The notes below the pieces were generated by a model that searched no databases, was not told the DNA's origin, and saw only the letters and a program-made list of their open reading frames with translations. DNA of 64,000 bases. It comes from Heliopora coerulea (lineage: Eukaryota > Cnidaria > Anthozoa > Scleralcyonacea > Helioporidae). This document shows positions 1-11,394 of the stretch, piece by piece. A program made the position numbers and the translations under genes. The stretch is from positions 305,001 to 369,000 of the forward strand of contig JASJOG010000201.1 of assembly GCA_030142905.1 (NCBI GenBank), given 5' to 3'. Position 1 is the first letter of the stretch. Each line of letters opens with the position of its first letter.

Positions 1-112
1 GCACAGCACCTTTTGAAACCCTTATCTTTTCAGCAATTTTGCGTTGTGAAAAACCTTCATTACTCAGTGCAATTATTTGACCTCTTATTCCTTCACTCAG
101 TTCTTTTGCCAT
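1..112 (-). CDS. Tc1/mariner transposase, N-terminal fragment
   Basis: An open frame of 37 codons starts at the ATG at 112 (minus strand) and leaves the window at base 1. It begins MAKELSEGIRGQII and includes SQRKIAEKIRVSKGAV, the first helix-turn-helix of the paired-like DNA-binding domain of Tc1-type transposases. In the family this domain binds the terminal inverted repeat, here located just upstream. No stop or frameshift occurs in the visible part. The catalytic domain is not in view. Confidence 0.82.
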   Translation of the reverse strand, partial: MAKELSEGIRGQIIALSNEGFSQRKIAEKIRVSKGAV

Positions 113-323
113 CTTTGGTCCAGCTACACATCATAGAGACTTTATATAAATTACAGCGTGTGTTAAATAACTTAAAAATTAAAAGAAAGGCAAGTGGAAG
201 CATTTACTGATAAAAATACGCATGTGTAAATCAATAAATGGATTTTTCTCCACATGAAACATGATTTATCATACATTGAGGGAAAAAAATAGGACTGGAC
301 TCAGACTTTTGATCCCCACTGTA
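1..323 (-). mobile_element. Tc1/mariner-type transposon, 5' end (rest lies outside window)
   Basis: The segment ends at 321 in a Tc1-like terminal sequence: on the minus strand it begins CAGTGGGGATCAAAAGTCTG, and the outermost base is followed by a TA dinucleotide at 322-323, the target site used by this superfamily. About 200 bases inside, a transposase reading frame starts on the minus strand and runs off the window edge. The spacing (TIR, short untranslated stretch, ATG) is normal for the family. The other end and the catalytic DDE domain lie to the left of the window, so activity cannot be judged. Confidence 0.85.
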
Positions 324-639
324 AATAAATCCAACCTAATTTAGAGGTGACGTACCATGACAAAGTTTTGATCCGAATAACTTATTTTAAACTTTTATTA
401 TTTTTTATGGTTTTAAATATTCTTTTTAACACAAATGTTCATAATGTCCATCAGCGAAAAAGTAAGCATCTTCAGATCTCCTAGTTTTTGTCAATGCTGT
501 TCACCATATCCCTTATTTCACTTACATTTAAGGATTTCCACTTTACCCACATTATCCCCTTGTTTCCCCTAACCCTTACCTTTCAACCATTTACAGACAA
601 AACTGAATATATTTTTTACTGAATCATTAATAATACATC
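324..639. other. Stretch without recognisable gene
   Basis: AT-rich sequence between the Tc1-like end and the proline-rich reading frame of the next element. It may hold the leader of the Penelope-like element, but no promoter or end could be identified. Confidence 0.5.
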
Positions 640-689
640 CCAAAATACAGACATTGAAAAATTATTAGAGGGTTTATCACCCATCGATC

Positions 690-1288
690 CTGATCTCCTC
701 ATCGCTCCTTCACAACATTATGGCTCTGTTTCTCCAATTCCTGAAGATATTTTATTAGACAGTACCGTCGATGATCATAGCATTACAACACCAGATCCAC
801 AACCCAACAACGTTCCACCACCTCCAACCCCCTGTAATAATCCTCCTCATCATCATCCTTTAACTCCCATGAAATACGACAATCCTTATCAACTCATTGG
901 ATCCTCGCAAGAATCTGGCACTTTCTCTCCTATTCCTGGAGATGTTTTTCCACAATCAACGATCGAAGATCACAGCGCTTTTATTTTCAGTCATCCAGTC
1001 ACTCCTGATCCATTTCCCGACAACGTTCCTCCCTCTCCTTCGGTAGACAATCCTCCTCCTCCTTCTCCTACTCCTCCTCCTCCTCCTGCTCTTACTGCTC
1101 CAAATCCTGCAACAGACACAAAATCCAGTTATTCCAACCATTGGAGAATTTTGAAAAAACTAAGAAAACCCCGGAAAAAGTCCACTATACCTAGAAAATT
1201 AAGAATTTCAATTCACTTAACCTTAAACTATCACCAGATTTACAAAGAAAATGGAATTCCTGCCTCCTCGGCTACTCGACCAAACTAA
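690..1288 (+). pseudogene. Proline-rich N-terminal region of the Penelope-like ORF
   Basis: The clearest open part starts at 869 (139 codons) and is acidic and proline-rich, including a run of PPPP blocks around 1040-1090, followed by a basic stretch with KKLRKPRKK near 1160. The same frame upstream (about 700-860) contains a diverged copy of the same unit. SPIPEDILLDSTVDDHS at about 730-785 is matched by SPIPGDVFPQSTIEDHS at 925-980, each followed by a proline-rich tail. So the region is an internal tandem duplication of about 50 residues. The role is unknown; a disordered, possibly nucleic-acid-binding N-terminus of the retroelement protein is an inference. The frame is lost before the RT begins. 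Confidence 0.5.
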
Positions 1289-1559
1289 AAAATATTTTGA
1301 TTACTCACCATGAACAATTACAACATTCCTCGTCCTCTTCGAACGATATCCCTGCCCTCATGGACATTCGTTCACATAAACCTGTTAATTTTCGTTAAAT
1401 TCAACGAATCGGAATGTGACCACTAAAGACGTGAGTTCATCAGAGTCCTCTATTCCACTTCTGCATCAACGTCAAGCCATCCAGAACTTTTTACATTCCA
1501 AACCTCGAAGACTATCTAAGAAAAACCATGATAACCATAAATTATTTAAAAACTCGGTA

Positions 1560-3358
1560 CCGTCGCAAGCCAAAAATTGATAGTCAATCTTTCGTCTAAT
1601 ACTCTACTCGATCCATTCATTTCCTTACCTTCTAAAGGTTTAAAATTTGTTCCTACCCCCAATTCGGTTACTTGGCAAACACTTTTGAAATCCTTCTTAC
1701 GTTTTTGCCGTGCTATATACACAAAATATTACTTTCATGATTACAATTCAGAAAATCATTTCCCTTTTAAATTTACAATCCTTTGGGATCCTCCCCTACC
1801 TGTTAATTATAATCTTATTGCTTATATTTCCTCTGATTTTTATCCTCTCAAGTGTTTATACAATGACATAAGCCATCTCCCTTACCCTAACAACCTTACC
1901 CAACGGCAAAATCAATTTTCTTTCTTCTTATAAAACCAGCCGTAATTATGTTATCAAACCAGCTGATAAGGTTTCTGCCATCGTTATATGGTCCTCTGAG
2001 GACTATGAAACAGAGGCTCTTCCACAACGTAACAACCCCCAAAACTATGAAGCCGTTCAACTTTGTCCTAGAACCGTTATTAATCAATTATCTACTAACA
2101 TCTCTAAATTTTTAAAAAAAACATTTATTTAATAAATCAAAATACATCCTGATTTCTTCTTCCTAATTCCAACTTGCGATCCTTTTCTATTTACTGCCCA
2201 AGATACATAAACCTAACACGCCCGGTCGTCCCACCATTTCTGGATGCGTCTTTCGCTAGAATCACCTATCTGCTTTCGTTGATTTGTATTTGAAACCCAT
2301 AGTTACGGTCCTACTCTCCTTTATTAGACACCGACCATTTTTTAAGAACAATTTTCGATATACAACCACCTCCAGATAATATTTTTCCACTAAAAATTGA
2401 CTTTAAATCTCTTTATACCAATATTCCCATTGAGGAAGGTATTTAGGCTTCTATGAAAGCTCCTAAATCTAATTTCTCAGATGATCGGCCCTTATTACCT
2501 GTTATTTTCCAATCTTTTTTTAATTTATTCTCAAAAACAACTATTTTACGTTTAAAAATCAGTTACATTTACAGAAACATGAAACTGTTATGGGAACAAA
2601 AATGGCCCCATCCACTGCCAATATTTTTTATGGGTTATTTAGAACATTCGTTTTTACTTACATTACCTGATGATTAAAAACCATAAATCTGGAAAAGATT
2701 GATAGATGACATATTTTTAATTTGGACCCATGGTGAAAAATCTCTTTTGGAATTTATGAAACTTTTAAACTCGTATCATCCTACTATTAAATTTGAAGTT
2801 TATTATTCCGACCACAAAATTAATTTCTTGGACACGATCATTGACTTGGACAATGACAATTGCCTTAAATCCGATCTGTAGATCAAACCTAGGGATTGTC
2901 TACCCTTATTACATTTTAAATCCTACCATCCTGAATCTTGTAAGAGGGGTCTCGTCTATAATCAAATGCTGAGATATCGTCGAATAGTCACAGAAGATCA
3001 AATTTTCTTTAAAAGAGCACATCATCTTAGAGTTATTCTTCTTGGCCGTGGTTATCAAGATACAAATATCCCTTTGGCTATGGGGAAGGCTTACTCTTTC
3101 ACCCAATCCCAACTTTTAGTTCCAAAAACCGACGCCGACTCTCCTGTTCTGCCTTTTGTCACACCCTTCGATCATCCTTCCCATCTCAGTTCTCTTTTCC
3201 GACAACATTGGTCGTACATAGCGAATGACCAATGCCTTTCCCAAATCTTTCAGTCCCCTCCTGTCGTATCCTTCCAACGTAATCCCAATTTTAAGGATCA
3301 CTTCGTTCATTCCAGATTCACAGGGCCATCCATCGCAGTGCCAACTCATCTGGAATAA
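1560..3358 (+). pseudogene. Penelope-like reverse transcriptase, heavily broken
   Basis: Pieces in different frames follow the order of a Penelope-type RT. KGLKFVPTPNSVTW lies near 1640. YVIKPADKVSAIVIW lies near 1945-1990. A degraded palm entry follows near 2410 (TNIP remnant). GTKMAPSTANIFYG is at about 2593-2635 and RLIDDIFLIWTHGEKS at about 2695-2745, where the paired aspartates are kept. A long thumb-like stretch with RRIVTEDQIFFKRAHHL runs from 2966 to 3358 in one frame and ends with NPNFKDHFVHSRF. Several in-frame stops and at least four frame changes make it non-functional. No GIY-YIG endonuclease follows: after 3358 the sequence is the inverted repeat. Confidence 0.75.
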
Positions 3359-3359
3359 C

Positions 3360-3760
3360 ATAAAGATGAGAGCCCAGCTCAGGATTTTTATATGGAGAGC
3401 CATAACGACAGAGAAAACACAAATTATTTAAAACAACTTTACTAACGTTTCGTTGCGGACTTGCAACATCTTTAGAGTGACTATTTTCAAGTGTGACAAA
3501 AACCTATATATCTATTTACACGTGGTGATAAGTAACATGAGAACCAACATCTTTTCACTTTAATCCTATTTGTTAGTTCTCTTGTTACTTATCATCACGT
3601 GTAAATAGATAAACAGGTTTTTGTCACACTTGAAAATAGTCACTCCGAAGATGTTGCACATCCGCAACGAAACGTTAGTAAAGTTGTTTTAAATACTTTG
3701 TGTTTTTTCCGTCGTTATGGCACTCCATATAAAAATCCTAATCTGGGCTCTCATCTTTAT
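3360..3760. repeat. Inverted repeat, about 190-bp arms, at the end of the Penelope-like element
   Basis: The left arm (about 3360-3549) is repeated in reverse complement at about 3571-3760, with only about 20 bases between them. The arms agree at nearly every base, including ATAAAGATGAGAGCCCAG at the outer ends and GTGTGACAAAAACCT inside, so the pair could fold into a long hairpin. A 3'-terminal piece of a Penelope-like element joined to an inverted copy of itself explains this best. Such inverted partial copies are known for this class. Confidence 0.85.
3645..3673 (+). other. Hammerhead-like core motif (candidate), with an inverted partner at 3447-3475
   Basis: In the right arm, CCGAAGA is followed by a 5-bp stem (GTTGC with GCAAC) and then GAAAC. 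This resembles the hammerhead ribozyme core (CUGANGA, helix II, GAAA) with one mismatch. The left arm has the same layout on the minus strand with CTAAAGA. Hammerhead ribozymes are reported in terminal repeats of Penelope-like elements, so the place fits. The core mismatch and missing proof of helices I and III make this only a candidate. Confidence 0.35.
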
Positions 3761-4873
3761 ATTACATCTACGTTTTTCGCCCGGAAAATCAATAGACATC
3801 ATCTGCAATAAATTGGATATTCCGATCAACGTGGTTACGGAACAATTGTGCATCACGTTTTTCAAATTCACGCTATCTATGCATCAAGAAATCTTTTTAA
3901 TGTGGATCTCACATATTTCCAAAACTTTCGTTTTGTTTGTTTGAACGTTGCAGGAAGATTTCCATTGTTAAAAGTTAAACTTTAAAATCATTCGATATTG
4001 TTTGTCGATTGATTAACTGGTCCGACAATCTTTTATGGGCGGTTGTTTCCGGCTTTCTGATTTTCTATCAGATTCTTTTCCTATGGTTTTGTTAAATAAA
4101 TTTTGTTAAAGATTTTAATTTGATTGGTTGATGTTGATGAACAACTGTGATCTTTCGTTGCAGAATAATGACATCTTTTCTATTATTTTCGAAATTTTTA
4201 TACTACATTATTAATTCACGTACCTTTTAGTTTTTCGATCTCCTTTTTCGAGTTCGTTACATACTTCTGATCTTAACTTTTCTTCCAAACGATTTAATTC
4301 TCAACTGATGAAAAACATGCCATTTTGTCCTTTTGCTCGGCCAAACTGTGTTGCCATCACGGCAACGTAAGCGTCTTTTCGTCCTTGTAAAAATCTTTTG
4401 GCTTGTGGCGAGAACTTTTAAAGGATTCCCCTTATAATACTTCAAATTACCACACTTCTTCGAGTTTTAATGTCGTCTTTACACTAAAACATTGTTATTT
4501 CGTAACTCTTTACAGTTTTAAAATTATTTATGCTTCTCTTCTGGTTTTTGTGGTACTTTTTGCAATAAAGTTTCATTTGGCCTACTCGTCGACCATCTAA
4601 AAAAATTTTTCGCCTTTTCCTTGTTTTCGAGTTTCTTTCGTTTTAATTTACATGTATTTTTAGTTACATGTATTTTACTTACTAAATGACCTTGAAATAC
4701 TCATACTTACCGTTTGTTAACATTATTGAGGATGAGGTAAAACAATTTTTATCCATTTCTTAAAAAATTTTCATGACCTCATGATACGTACACGTTTCAG
4801 TTCACCATTTTATTTTCCTTGTTGTTGGTTGCGCCTGTGTTATTTCGTTTCAGGTCTTCCGCATATAATAATA
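3761..4873. other. Stretch without recognisable gene
   Basis: AT-rich sequence between the Penelope-like inverted repeat and the DIRS left end. Short open frames here carry no recognisable motif. I see no tRNA, terminal repeat or conserved exon. Confidence 0.5.
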
Positions 4874-4955
4874 AATTCTACCCTGTCATCAGTCCATGTC
4901 ACTACTGAGTCACATGAGATGCGCATGCGCATTGCTGGTCAGTGCTTAGCGTTTC
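4874..4955 (+). repeat. DIRS left inverted terminal repeat
   Basis: This block contains TGTCATCAGTCC, then GAGTCACATGAGATGCGCAT and GCGCATTGCTGGTCAGTG. It is the reverse complement of 9461-9532 with few changes. It lies about 160 bases before the gag start. Confidence 0.8.
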
Positions 4956-5114
4956 GCTGGAAAGGAAGCAACGAAGTGAGTATCTCTAGACGAAATCCTA
5001 TATAAATTCCTACCATAGCGTTTCAAACTTTAACAAAATCGTTAGGAGAAACAGGAAGACTTACGTAAGTACCATACTTTTCCAATATTTCTTTCAGCTT
5101 AGGAGAATATCCTC

Positions 5115-6287
5115 ATGAATATGGATGAACAAAACAAATCGGCAGACGAGGAAGTTCAGACGGTCGATTCACCTGATTGTGCGAATTCAGCAGGTTTTCG
5201 ACCAAATGTAGACGATACTTTGGCTAACATAAGCAACAACATGGGCAAAATGGCCTGCCTGCTCGAAGAAATGTGCACGCAAAATGCACATGTTGAAAAG
5301 CCTTTACGAGGCAAGCGCCCAAAGGGCAGAAAGAGAACGTCAACTCTAGACAATACTTATGAATCCGAATATGAATCCGACTCTGAAACCTCAACCTTTA
5401 GGTCGAGAGGGAAGCGACAACGTCGCCAACAAACTGATGATGAAATCAGCATTTTATGCTGGAGACAGTGCCTACGAGGCAGCAGATTTGGCGGAGCTTA
5501 CCAACACGGGTCGCCTTGACTCAAAAGCGTGGGAAAATAAACCCAAAGCCAAAGCTAAAATCCTGGATGATCTGGCAAAATCTTTGTCGGACGAAGACGA
5601 AGCCGTAGGTCCAAACATTGAGCCAAAGTTGGCTGATATTGCATTGGAACGATGGGGTAAAACGCTAAACCCAGACAAATTAAAGGTCATGTTCGAAAAA
5701 TACAAACGACCTGAAAATTGCCCAGCATGTCATGCAGGAAGGTCATTCCTGAAATATGGCATCAACTAAACTCCTTGAAAAAAAGAACAGATGTACAATT
5801 GTACAATTTACAACAAACAGTCCTCAAAATAACTTTTGCTACTTTGCAGACAACTAATGCTTTAGTTTCTGACAAATCTGACAATGGGGATCATTCCCAG
5901 TTACTAGCACAATCTGTAGACTCTATAGCCATGTTAGCACATGCTCATACACAGCTGTCACTGCTCAGGAGTTACCAAATTAAACCTGCAATAAAACAAG
6001 AATATTCAGCAATATATTTATTGGAAGAAGAACCAGACAGTAAACTTTTGTTTGGCAATCACTTGGCAAAAACACTCAAAGATGCTAAAGAGGCCAATAA
6101 CCTTAGCTCTTCTATGAAACGTTACCCTAGCAAACCCTGCCCTGCTCACAAAAAACCCGCCTGGTCAGGCCAAAATGAACAAGCTCACAAACATTTTCAG
6201 CAAAATTTTTATGGAAAGGCCAACCCAGGAACCCACAAAAGACAAGGAGAAAGTCTTGGCAGGCAGATCCAGAGAAGAAATAATTGA
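5115..6287 (+). pseudogene. DIRS gag-like protein, two frame changes
   Basis: The frame starts at 5115 with an acidic N-terminus, followed by a basic stretch (GKRPKGRKRTS near 5310). It changes frame near 5430-5450, runs to about 5720 with the segment LERWGKTLNPDKLKVMFEKY, and returns to the first frame to finish at 6287 with a basic tail. DIRS gag proteins typically carry a segment ending in a short PENCP-like block, which is where the second change occurs. The product would bind element RNA and form particles. With two single-base shifts it cannot be made as one protein. Confidence 0.7.
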
Positions 6288-6326
6288 ACAATTAGGAAAA
6301 ATCAGAAACTCAGTAAGTAAACTTAC

Positions 6327-8181
6327 TTGCATCATTTATGGAAAATATTTAAAGCTGGACAGGTGGTTGAACATTTTCCAGCCTGGACAAAAATCACAAA
6401 TGACAAGGAAATTTTGTCTAATATACAAGGGGTTGATATTGAATATACAGAACCACTTACCCAACACAGATTACATGATCAAACATTTTTCCCATGTGAA
6501 AACTCAATAGTTAATGCAGAAGTGAAGAAACTGGTTGATATGGGTGTCATTACTAAAGTAGATCATCAGACAGGGTAAATTGTTTCCAACATATTTTTGC
6601 GCCCAAAACAAGATGGAACTTATCGACTCATTCTTAATTTAAAAAAGTTCAATGAAAAAATAGTTTATCACCATTTTAAAATGGATTCTATCCACAACAT
6701 AGTTAAACTAGTTGCACAAAATTGTTTTATGGCTTCTTTAGACATGAAGGATGCCTATTATTCAATACCCATAAGGGCAGTTGACCAAAAATGTTTACGG
6801 TTTACCTGGAAAGGACAAACATACCAATTTACCTGCTTACCCAATGGGCTGTCGTGTGCCCCCAGAAAGTTCACTAAGATCTTGAAACCTGTCTTAGTCA
6901 CTTTACATACGATGGGGCATATATCAGTGGCCCATTCTGATGAATTGTACCTCCATGGCCGGACTTACGAGCAATGTGTTGTGAATGTCATTGACACACT
7001 AACGTTGATTGATAGCTTGAGCTTGGTCGTACATCCTGTTAAATCTCTGCTTATACCTTCTCAAGAGATAGTTACCCTAGGGTTCCTTATCAATTCAGTA
7101 ACAATGACAATTCGATTAACTAAAGATAAGGCTAGTGATTTAAAAAATGTTTGTGAATCATTACTTAAGTCAAGCAAACCCCAAACTATAAGGCTGGTGA
7201 CCAGAGTCATTGGTAAAATTGTGACAAGTTTTCCTGGAGTCAAGTATGGCCCTTATATATATATATTATAGAGACTTAGACAAGAATAAAACTGTTGCTT
7301 TGAAAAAAGCAAAAGGTAATTTTGATGCCACCATGCTATTGTTACAGGTAGCCAAAAGGGAACTGCAATGGTGGGTGGATAATGTAGAAATATCCTACCA
7401 AAGCTTATCACATGAAGAACCCTCATATCAAATTACCACTGATGCCTCACTTTCAGGGTTTGGGCAGAATGCAAAGGCATATCTACAAGGGGTCTTGGAC
7501 ACAGAAGCTGCGCCTCACATAAATTATTTAGAAATGCTTGCTATTTTTCTTGGCCTACAAACCTTTGCCAAAGACAAAAGTGGTTCACACATCAGAATAT
7601 TGTGTGATAACACCACTGCTGTTAATTCTATTAACCATATGGGAACAAGCCACTCTCATCAATGCAACAGAATGGCTAAGACAATTTGGGAATGGTGCAT
7701 AGACAAAAACATCTGGATCAGCATGGCACACATCCCAGGCAAACGATATTTAGTAGCAGATTATGAGTCACGTCGAAACCAAAGGGAGTTAGAATGGATG
7801 CTGAATAAAGCATTGCTCTTTGATGCTTTGGAAAGGCTGAACTTTATGCTTGAAATTGACTTATTTGCAACTGGTATCAACAAACAACTCCCCAAATATG
7901 TGTCATACCGCCCAAGTCCAAATGCCTTAGCAATAGATGCATTTACATTACAATGGAGAAATCTGAAATTTTATGCATTCCTACCTTTCAGTGTCATAAC
8001 AACAGTATTGTTAAAAATACAGAACGAAGAAGCGTTGGGAATCTGTGTACTGCCCGATTGGCCAACACAAAGCTGGTATGCAAAAGCCTTCCAAATGATG
8101 AAACAGGACCCAGTCCGGTTCAAAAGCAGCAAAGACTTACTCAGCTTGCCAAGCCATCCACAGGACATACACCCAATATAG
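6327..8181 (+). pseudogene. DIRS reverse transcriptase and RNase H, with a stop, a frameshift and an altered active site
   Basis: The frame from 6327 has a TAA at 6576-6578 and continues in the same frame with FLRPKQDGTYRLILNLKKFN (RT motifs 1-2) and ASLDMKDAYYSIPI (first catalytic Asp). The second catalytic block reads AHSDELYL near 6930, where DIRS elements have an aromatic-x-D-D core, so the last Asp is replaced by Glu. A TA run at 7255-7268 coincides with a frameshift. The RNase H part continues from 7246 with ITTDASLSGFG and CDNTTAVNSINHMG (catalytic acids), ending at 8181. It overlaps the start of the recombinase frame. The whole is inactive by three independent lesions. Confidence 0.85.
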
Positions 8182-9161
8182 CACAAAATGAACCTTCTCA
8201 TCTCTCTCTTATCAGGGAAAGCCTAGACAGACATGACCTATCATCTCAAGCAAAAGACATACTTATGGCCTCATGGAGGCCAGGCACATCGAAGTAATAC
8301 CAAACATACTTACGCCGATGGCAAACATACTGTAAGGAACATCAAATTGACATTTTTAAACCAGGATTGAAGAATCCCATTGAGTTTCTTGTTTCACTGT
8401 ACCAATCTGGTCTAGGTTACAGTGCCATAAACACTGCTTGTTCAGCACTTTCCACCATACTTATTCTTGAAAGTGGAGTAAAATTTGGGGGTCATCCTTT
8501 GGTGTGTCGCTACATGAAAGGCATCTTTGAACATAGACCAGCCTTACCCAAGTATACAGAGATATGGGATGTTAATGTGGTGTTGAACTACTTAAAAACA
8601 TTTGATGAAGCATCTGTAATACCACATAAAGATCTCACACTTAAGCTTATCATGTTATTATGCCTCACAACTGGACAAAGAGGGCAGACAATCCACAAAA
8701 TTGATGTCAATTGCATAGAAGAATTACCTGACAGATACAGGATAACCGTTAGTGACAAATTGAAACAGACTAAACCTGGGAAACACCTTGCACCAATGAA
8801 CTTACTTGAATATCAAGAAGACAGGAAACTTTGTGTGTTTAAACACCTGAAAGAATGCCTAAAAAGGACCAGACAACATAGGAAGGAACATTCTCAGCTA
8901 CTGTTGAGCTGTATTAAACCATTTAAACCAGTGTCAAAGGATACTATCGCCAGATGAGTCAAATGGATTCTCAAATCAGTAGGTGTTGATGTTGAGAAAC
9001 ATTCAGCTCATAGCAGTCGGGCTGCATCGACATCCAATTGTAAGGCTAAAGGTCTTAATGTAAAGGAGATCCTTAAAGGAGATGTTACGTTTGCTAGATT
9101 CTATGAGAAACCTGCTGATAAGTCAAGCCAAAATTTTGGTGCAAGGCTATTAAAACAATGA
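8160..9161 (+). pseudogene. DIRS tyrosine recombinase, two in-frame stops
   Basis: The frame overlaps the end of RT/RNase H and runs to the stop at 9159-9161. Stops interrupt it at 8295-8297 (TAA) and 8955-8957 (TGA). Catalytic landmarks of the tyrosine recombinase fold are present in order: Arg in TTGQRGQTIHKI (about 8675-8700), the H-x-x-R box in HSAHSSRAAS (about 9000-9030) and the nucleophile Tyr in RFYEKP (about 9098-9115). In DIRS elements this enzyme inserts a circular DNA intermediate without target duplication. The lesions look like base substitutions in otherwise preserved sequence. Confidence 0.85.
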
Positions 9162-9240
9162 ACATCGGAAAATGTTATTGCATGCTAATACCTTGATGTT
9201 ATGTTAAACAATTTTATGTTAATAAATGTTGCCCAATATT

Positions 9241-9575
9241 ACTATACTTCGTAGTACAGGACTTTGAAATCTCATGCGACTCCGTAGTGACATGGACTGA
9301 TGACAGGATAGTATTACAAAATTAAACGAAACTTACCTGTAAGTTGAAGTTGGATTGGATTTTATCTTGTCATCAGTCCGGAACGAAGTAGTCACATCCC
9401 CAAATTACCCATTCCTCCCATCTCCTGCGTTCCAAGATTTCCTGTACTACTCACGTTGAACACTGACCAGCAATGCGCATGCGCATCTCATGTGACTCCT
9501 TCGTTCCGGACTGATGACAAGATAGAATCCTAATCAAACTTCAACTTACAGGTAAGTTTTGTTCAATTTTGCAAT
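9241..9575. repeat. DIRS right end: internal complementary region and inverted repeats
   Basis: 9241-9320 is an inverted partial copy of the outer left end. 9330-9395 and about 9505-9570 are inverted copies of each other (TGTCATCAGTCCGG with CCGGACTGATGACA). 9461-9532 pairs with the left terminal repeat. The block could fold extensively. It also contains CTTACAGGTAAG and CTTACCTGTAAG, which are splice-site-like by chance or design. Confidence 0.7.
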
Positions 9576-10326
9576 TATTAGGATATTAATATATTTTGTG
9601 TTTCCCGTTTTATTTTCTGTTTATATTCTCTTTTTCCTTCTTTTTCCTCTATTTCAACATTATTCACCTGCGAAATATATAATAAATCTAATTATATATA
9701 GACCATCCTTTATAGTTAAATATTTCAAGGACAGGTTTAAGTAGGCTAAATCAAATCTTGTTTCAACTAAGGGTGTCCTTTCATCAGTGTCGCCAAAAGC
9801 TGCTGCAGGCCACAGGAGCAGAGGTAAAGACGTTGGTAAATCCCCATGCAAAAATTAATTCGACTGACCTCAGTATCGGGCGGAATGAAGTATTGTATTC
9901 TTTAATGTTCGGAAATTTTCATGTTTTTTTTTTAATTTGCCCTACAAATTCACAATAATGCACATGCATACAACGTCTCACCGTATCAACTTTGGAAATA
10001 AACAAAACACTGAAGCACTTCTAAATTTGAATTAATAAATACAGGTAATGCCAAGCTCAAAATTTTATAGCAGGTTTTCAAACGTTCATTAACATCTACA
10101 TAATTCAATATTTCATGAATGATGAATCCATATTGTCTGTACCCTAAACTTCATCTAATATAAAATCGTTTATCTTTTCTAGCCTTGGCTATTGAATATA
10201 AAATTGGAATGCGAAAATAGTCATATTGTCTTGTTTTTCATAGAATCACAGATGACGCAGGAGATATGATTATTTATTCCAATGATAAAAAATCTAAATT
10301 CAATATAGTTCTTACCAGCCAATGTG

Positions 10327-10405
10327 GTCCCTTGACATCATCCGGGGTCTCTTGATATCTTCCGAGGCCCCTTGATATCTTCCGGGCGCCCTTATTTTTC
10401 CGGGT
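10327..10405. repeat. Short tandem repeat, about 22-bp unit, three to four diverged copies
   Basis: The unit CCCTTGATATCTTCCGGG recurs with changes (CCCTTGACATCATCCGGG, TCTTGATATCTTCCGAGG, CCTTGATATCTTCCGGGC) and fades at about 10405. No coding sense was found. Confidence 0.6.
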
Positions 10406-11224
10406 CAATTGACCCCACTATGCCACCCTCTTGGCGGTAGTGCCATTTATTTCGATAAGGACTGAATGTCGCGGCTTTTCCTCACGGAGTGAACATTCCC
10501 TATGAGACATATTCACAACAGCACCTACTAACAATATGACGCCCGCGTGAGACTTCGTGTGCACTAGATCACCTCGCGAGGTCTCGCGAATCTTGCCTGC
10601 ACAGATTATCAAAATTATCACAAGGACCCAACTTCCCACCTAAACTCTGCGAAAAAAATGTCATTCCCTTTAACAAATTTACTGATAGGAATAATTTGAT
10701 ATTTTGTGGACGTAAAAAGGCGCTCGCTCGCATGAAGGGGTCGGACTACAGCCGAACTCTATCTCGACCCGCCTCCGCTATTTTCCTTTTTGTTAACGGT
10801 AGATGTCAAACATTGAAATCTAAAAATACTGGAGCGATACCTGCAAACTGTTTTTTGAAGCCATCATAGAGTCTGACATGTTGGTCAATTTGCAGGTCAT
10901 TCCAGTCTCCTACGCGATAAAACACGCGAGCTACTGCAAAAAACTTAGCCTAAATTTCGGATTTTTGACGGTTTTCTTTTATATCCTTAGTAAGTAGAAG
11001 ACGTTAGGGTAGGACTGGATATTTTTCGGAATTAACTGTCAATGAAAAGTAAGTGTTCAATACAAATTTTTCCCATGCGTGTTTTTGACCTACATGGCTG
11101 CCCCCATGTAAGTTTCATTCAATCGTGATTCCTGGTACAAGATATCGTTCCAGTCTTTTTAGAGTTCAATGACGCCAACTTGTTGTCGCCATCCCGATTT
11201 TAACCGATAAACTAAGCCTGAAAA

Positions 11225-11290
11225 CCTAGTGTACTGGCTAGTGCGACCAAGAACGATCGGCACTCCACGGGCTCGAATCCGTGGCGAAAT
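11225..11290 (+). other. tRNA-like sequence with A-box and B-box resemblance
   Basis: TGGCTAGTGCG near 11233 resembles an RNA polymerase III A box. GGCTCGAATCC near 11269, flanked by the stem pair CCACG/CGTGG, resembles a B box in a T-arm. The full cloverleaf does not close, so a tRNA gene is unlikely. A decayed tRNA-derived SINE head is possible. Confidence 0.3.
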
Positions 11291-11394
11291 CATTTTATTC
11301 CCTTTGCCTTCAAAGAGGTTTTTTGTTTGTTTGTTTTTTCCCGTGTTCTATTTTCTTCGAGCATTCTTGTAGTCAAAATGTTTAAATTAGAATA

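Larger units (their letters stand above)
640..3760 (+). mobile_element. Decayed Penelope-like retroelement
   Basis: One retroelement copy reads from left to right. It has a proline-rich N-terminal region (about 690-1288), a reverse transcriptase broken by many stops and shifts (about 1560-3358), then a 190-bp sequence followed by its own inverted copy (3360-3760). The RT has the Penelope-type order: a KPADK motif, GTKMAPS and an IDDIFLIW catalytic block. No intact GIY-YIG endonuclease is seen. The left boundary is not defined, and no target duplication was found. Confidence 0.7.
4874..9575 (+). mobile_element. DIRS-type retrotransposon (tyrosine-recombinase retroelement), defective
   Basis: Gene order is gag-like, reverse transcriptase plus RNase H, then tyrosine recombinase, the DIRS layout. 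There is no integrase or LTR. The ends are inverted: about 80 bp at 4874-4955, including GCGCATGCGCATTGCTGG, returns in reverse complement at 9461-9532. A further inverted partial copy of the outer end lies at 9241-9320, just inside the right end, as expected for the internal complementary region of DIRS elements. Gag has two frame changes, RT has a stop and a frameshift, the RT catalytic site is altered and the recombinase has two stops. The copy is therefore dead. Confidence 0.85.
9576..11394. other. Stretch without recognisable gene
   Basis: No conserved coding exon was recognised. The stretch holds a short tandem repeat (10327-10405), a GC-richer part around 10380-10790 and a tRNA-like block just before the LINE (11225-11290). 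Those are listed separately. Confidence 0.5.
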
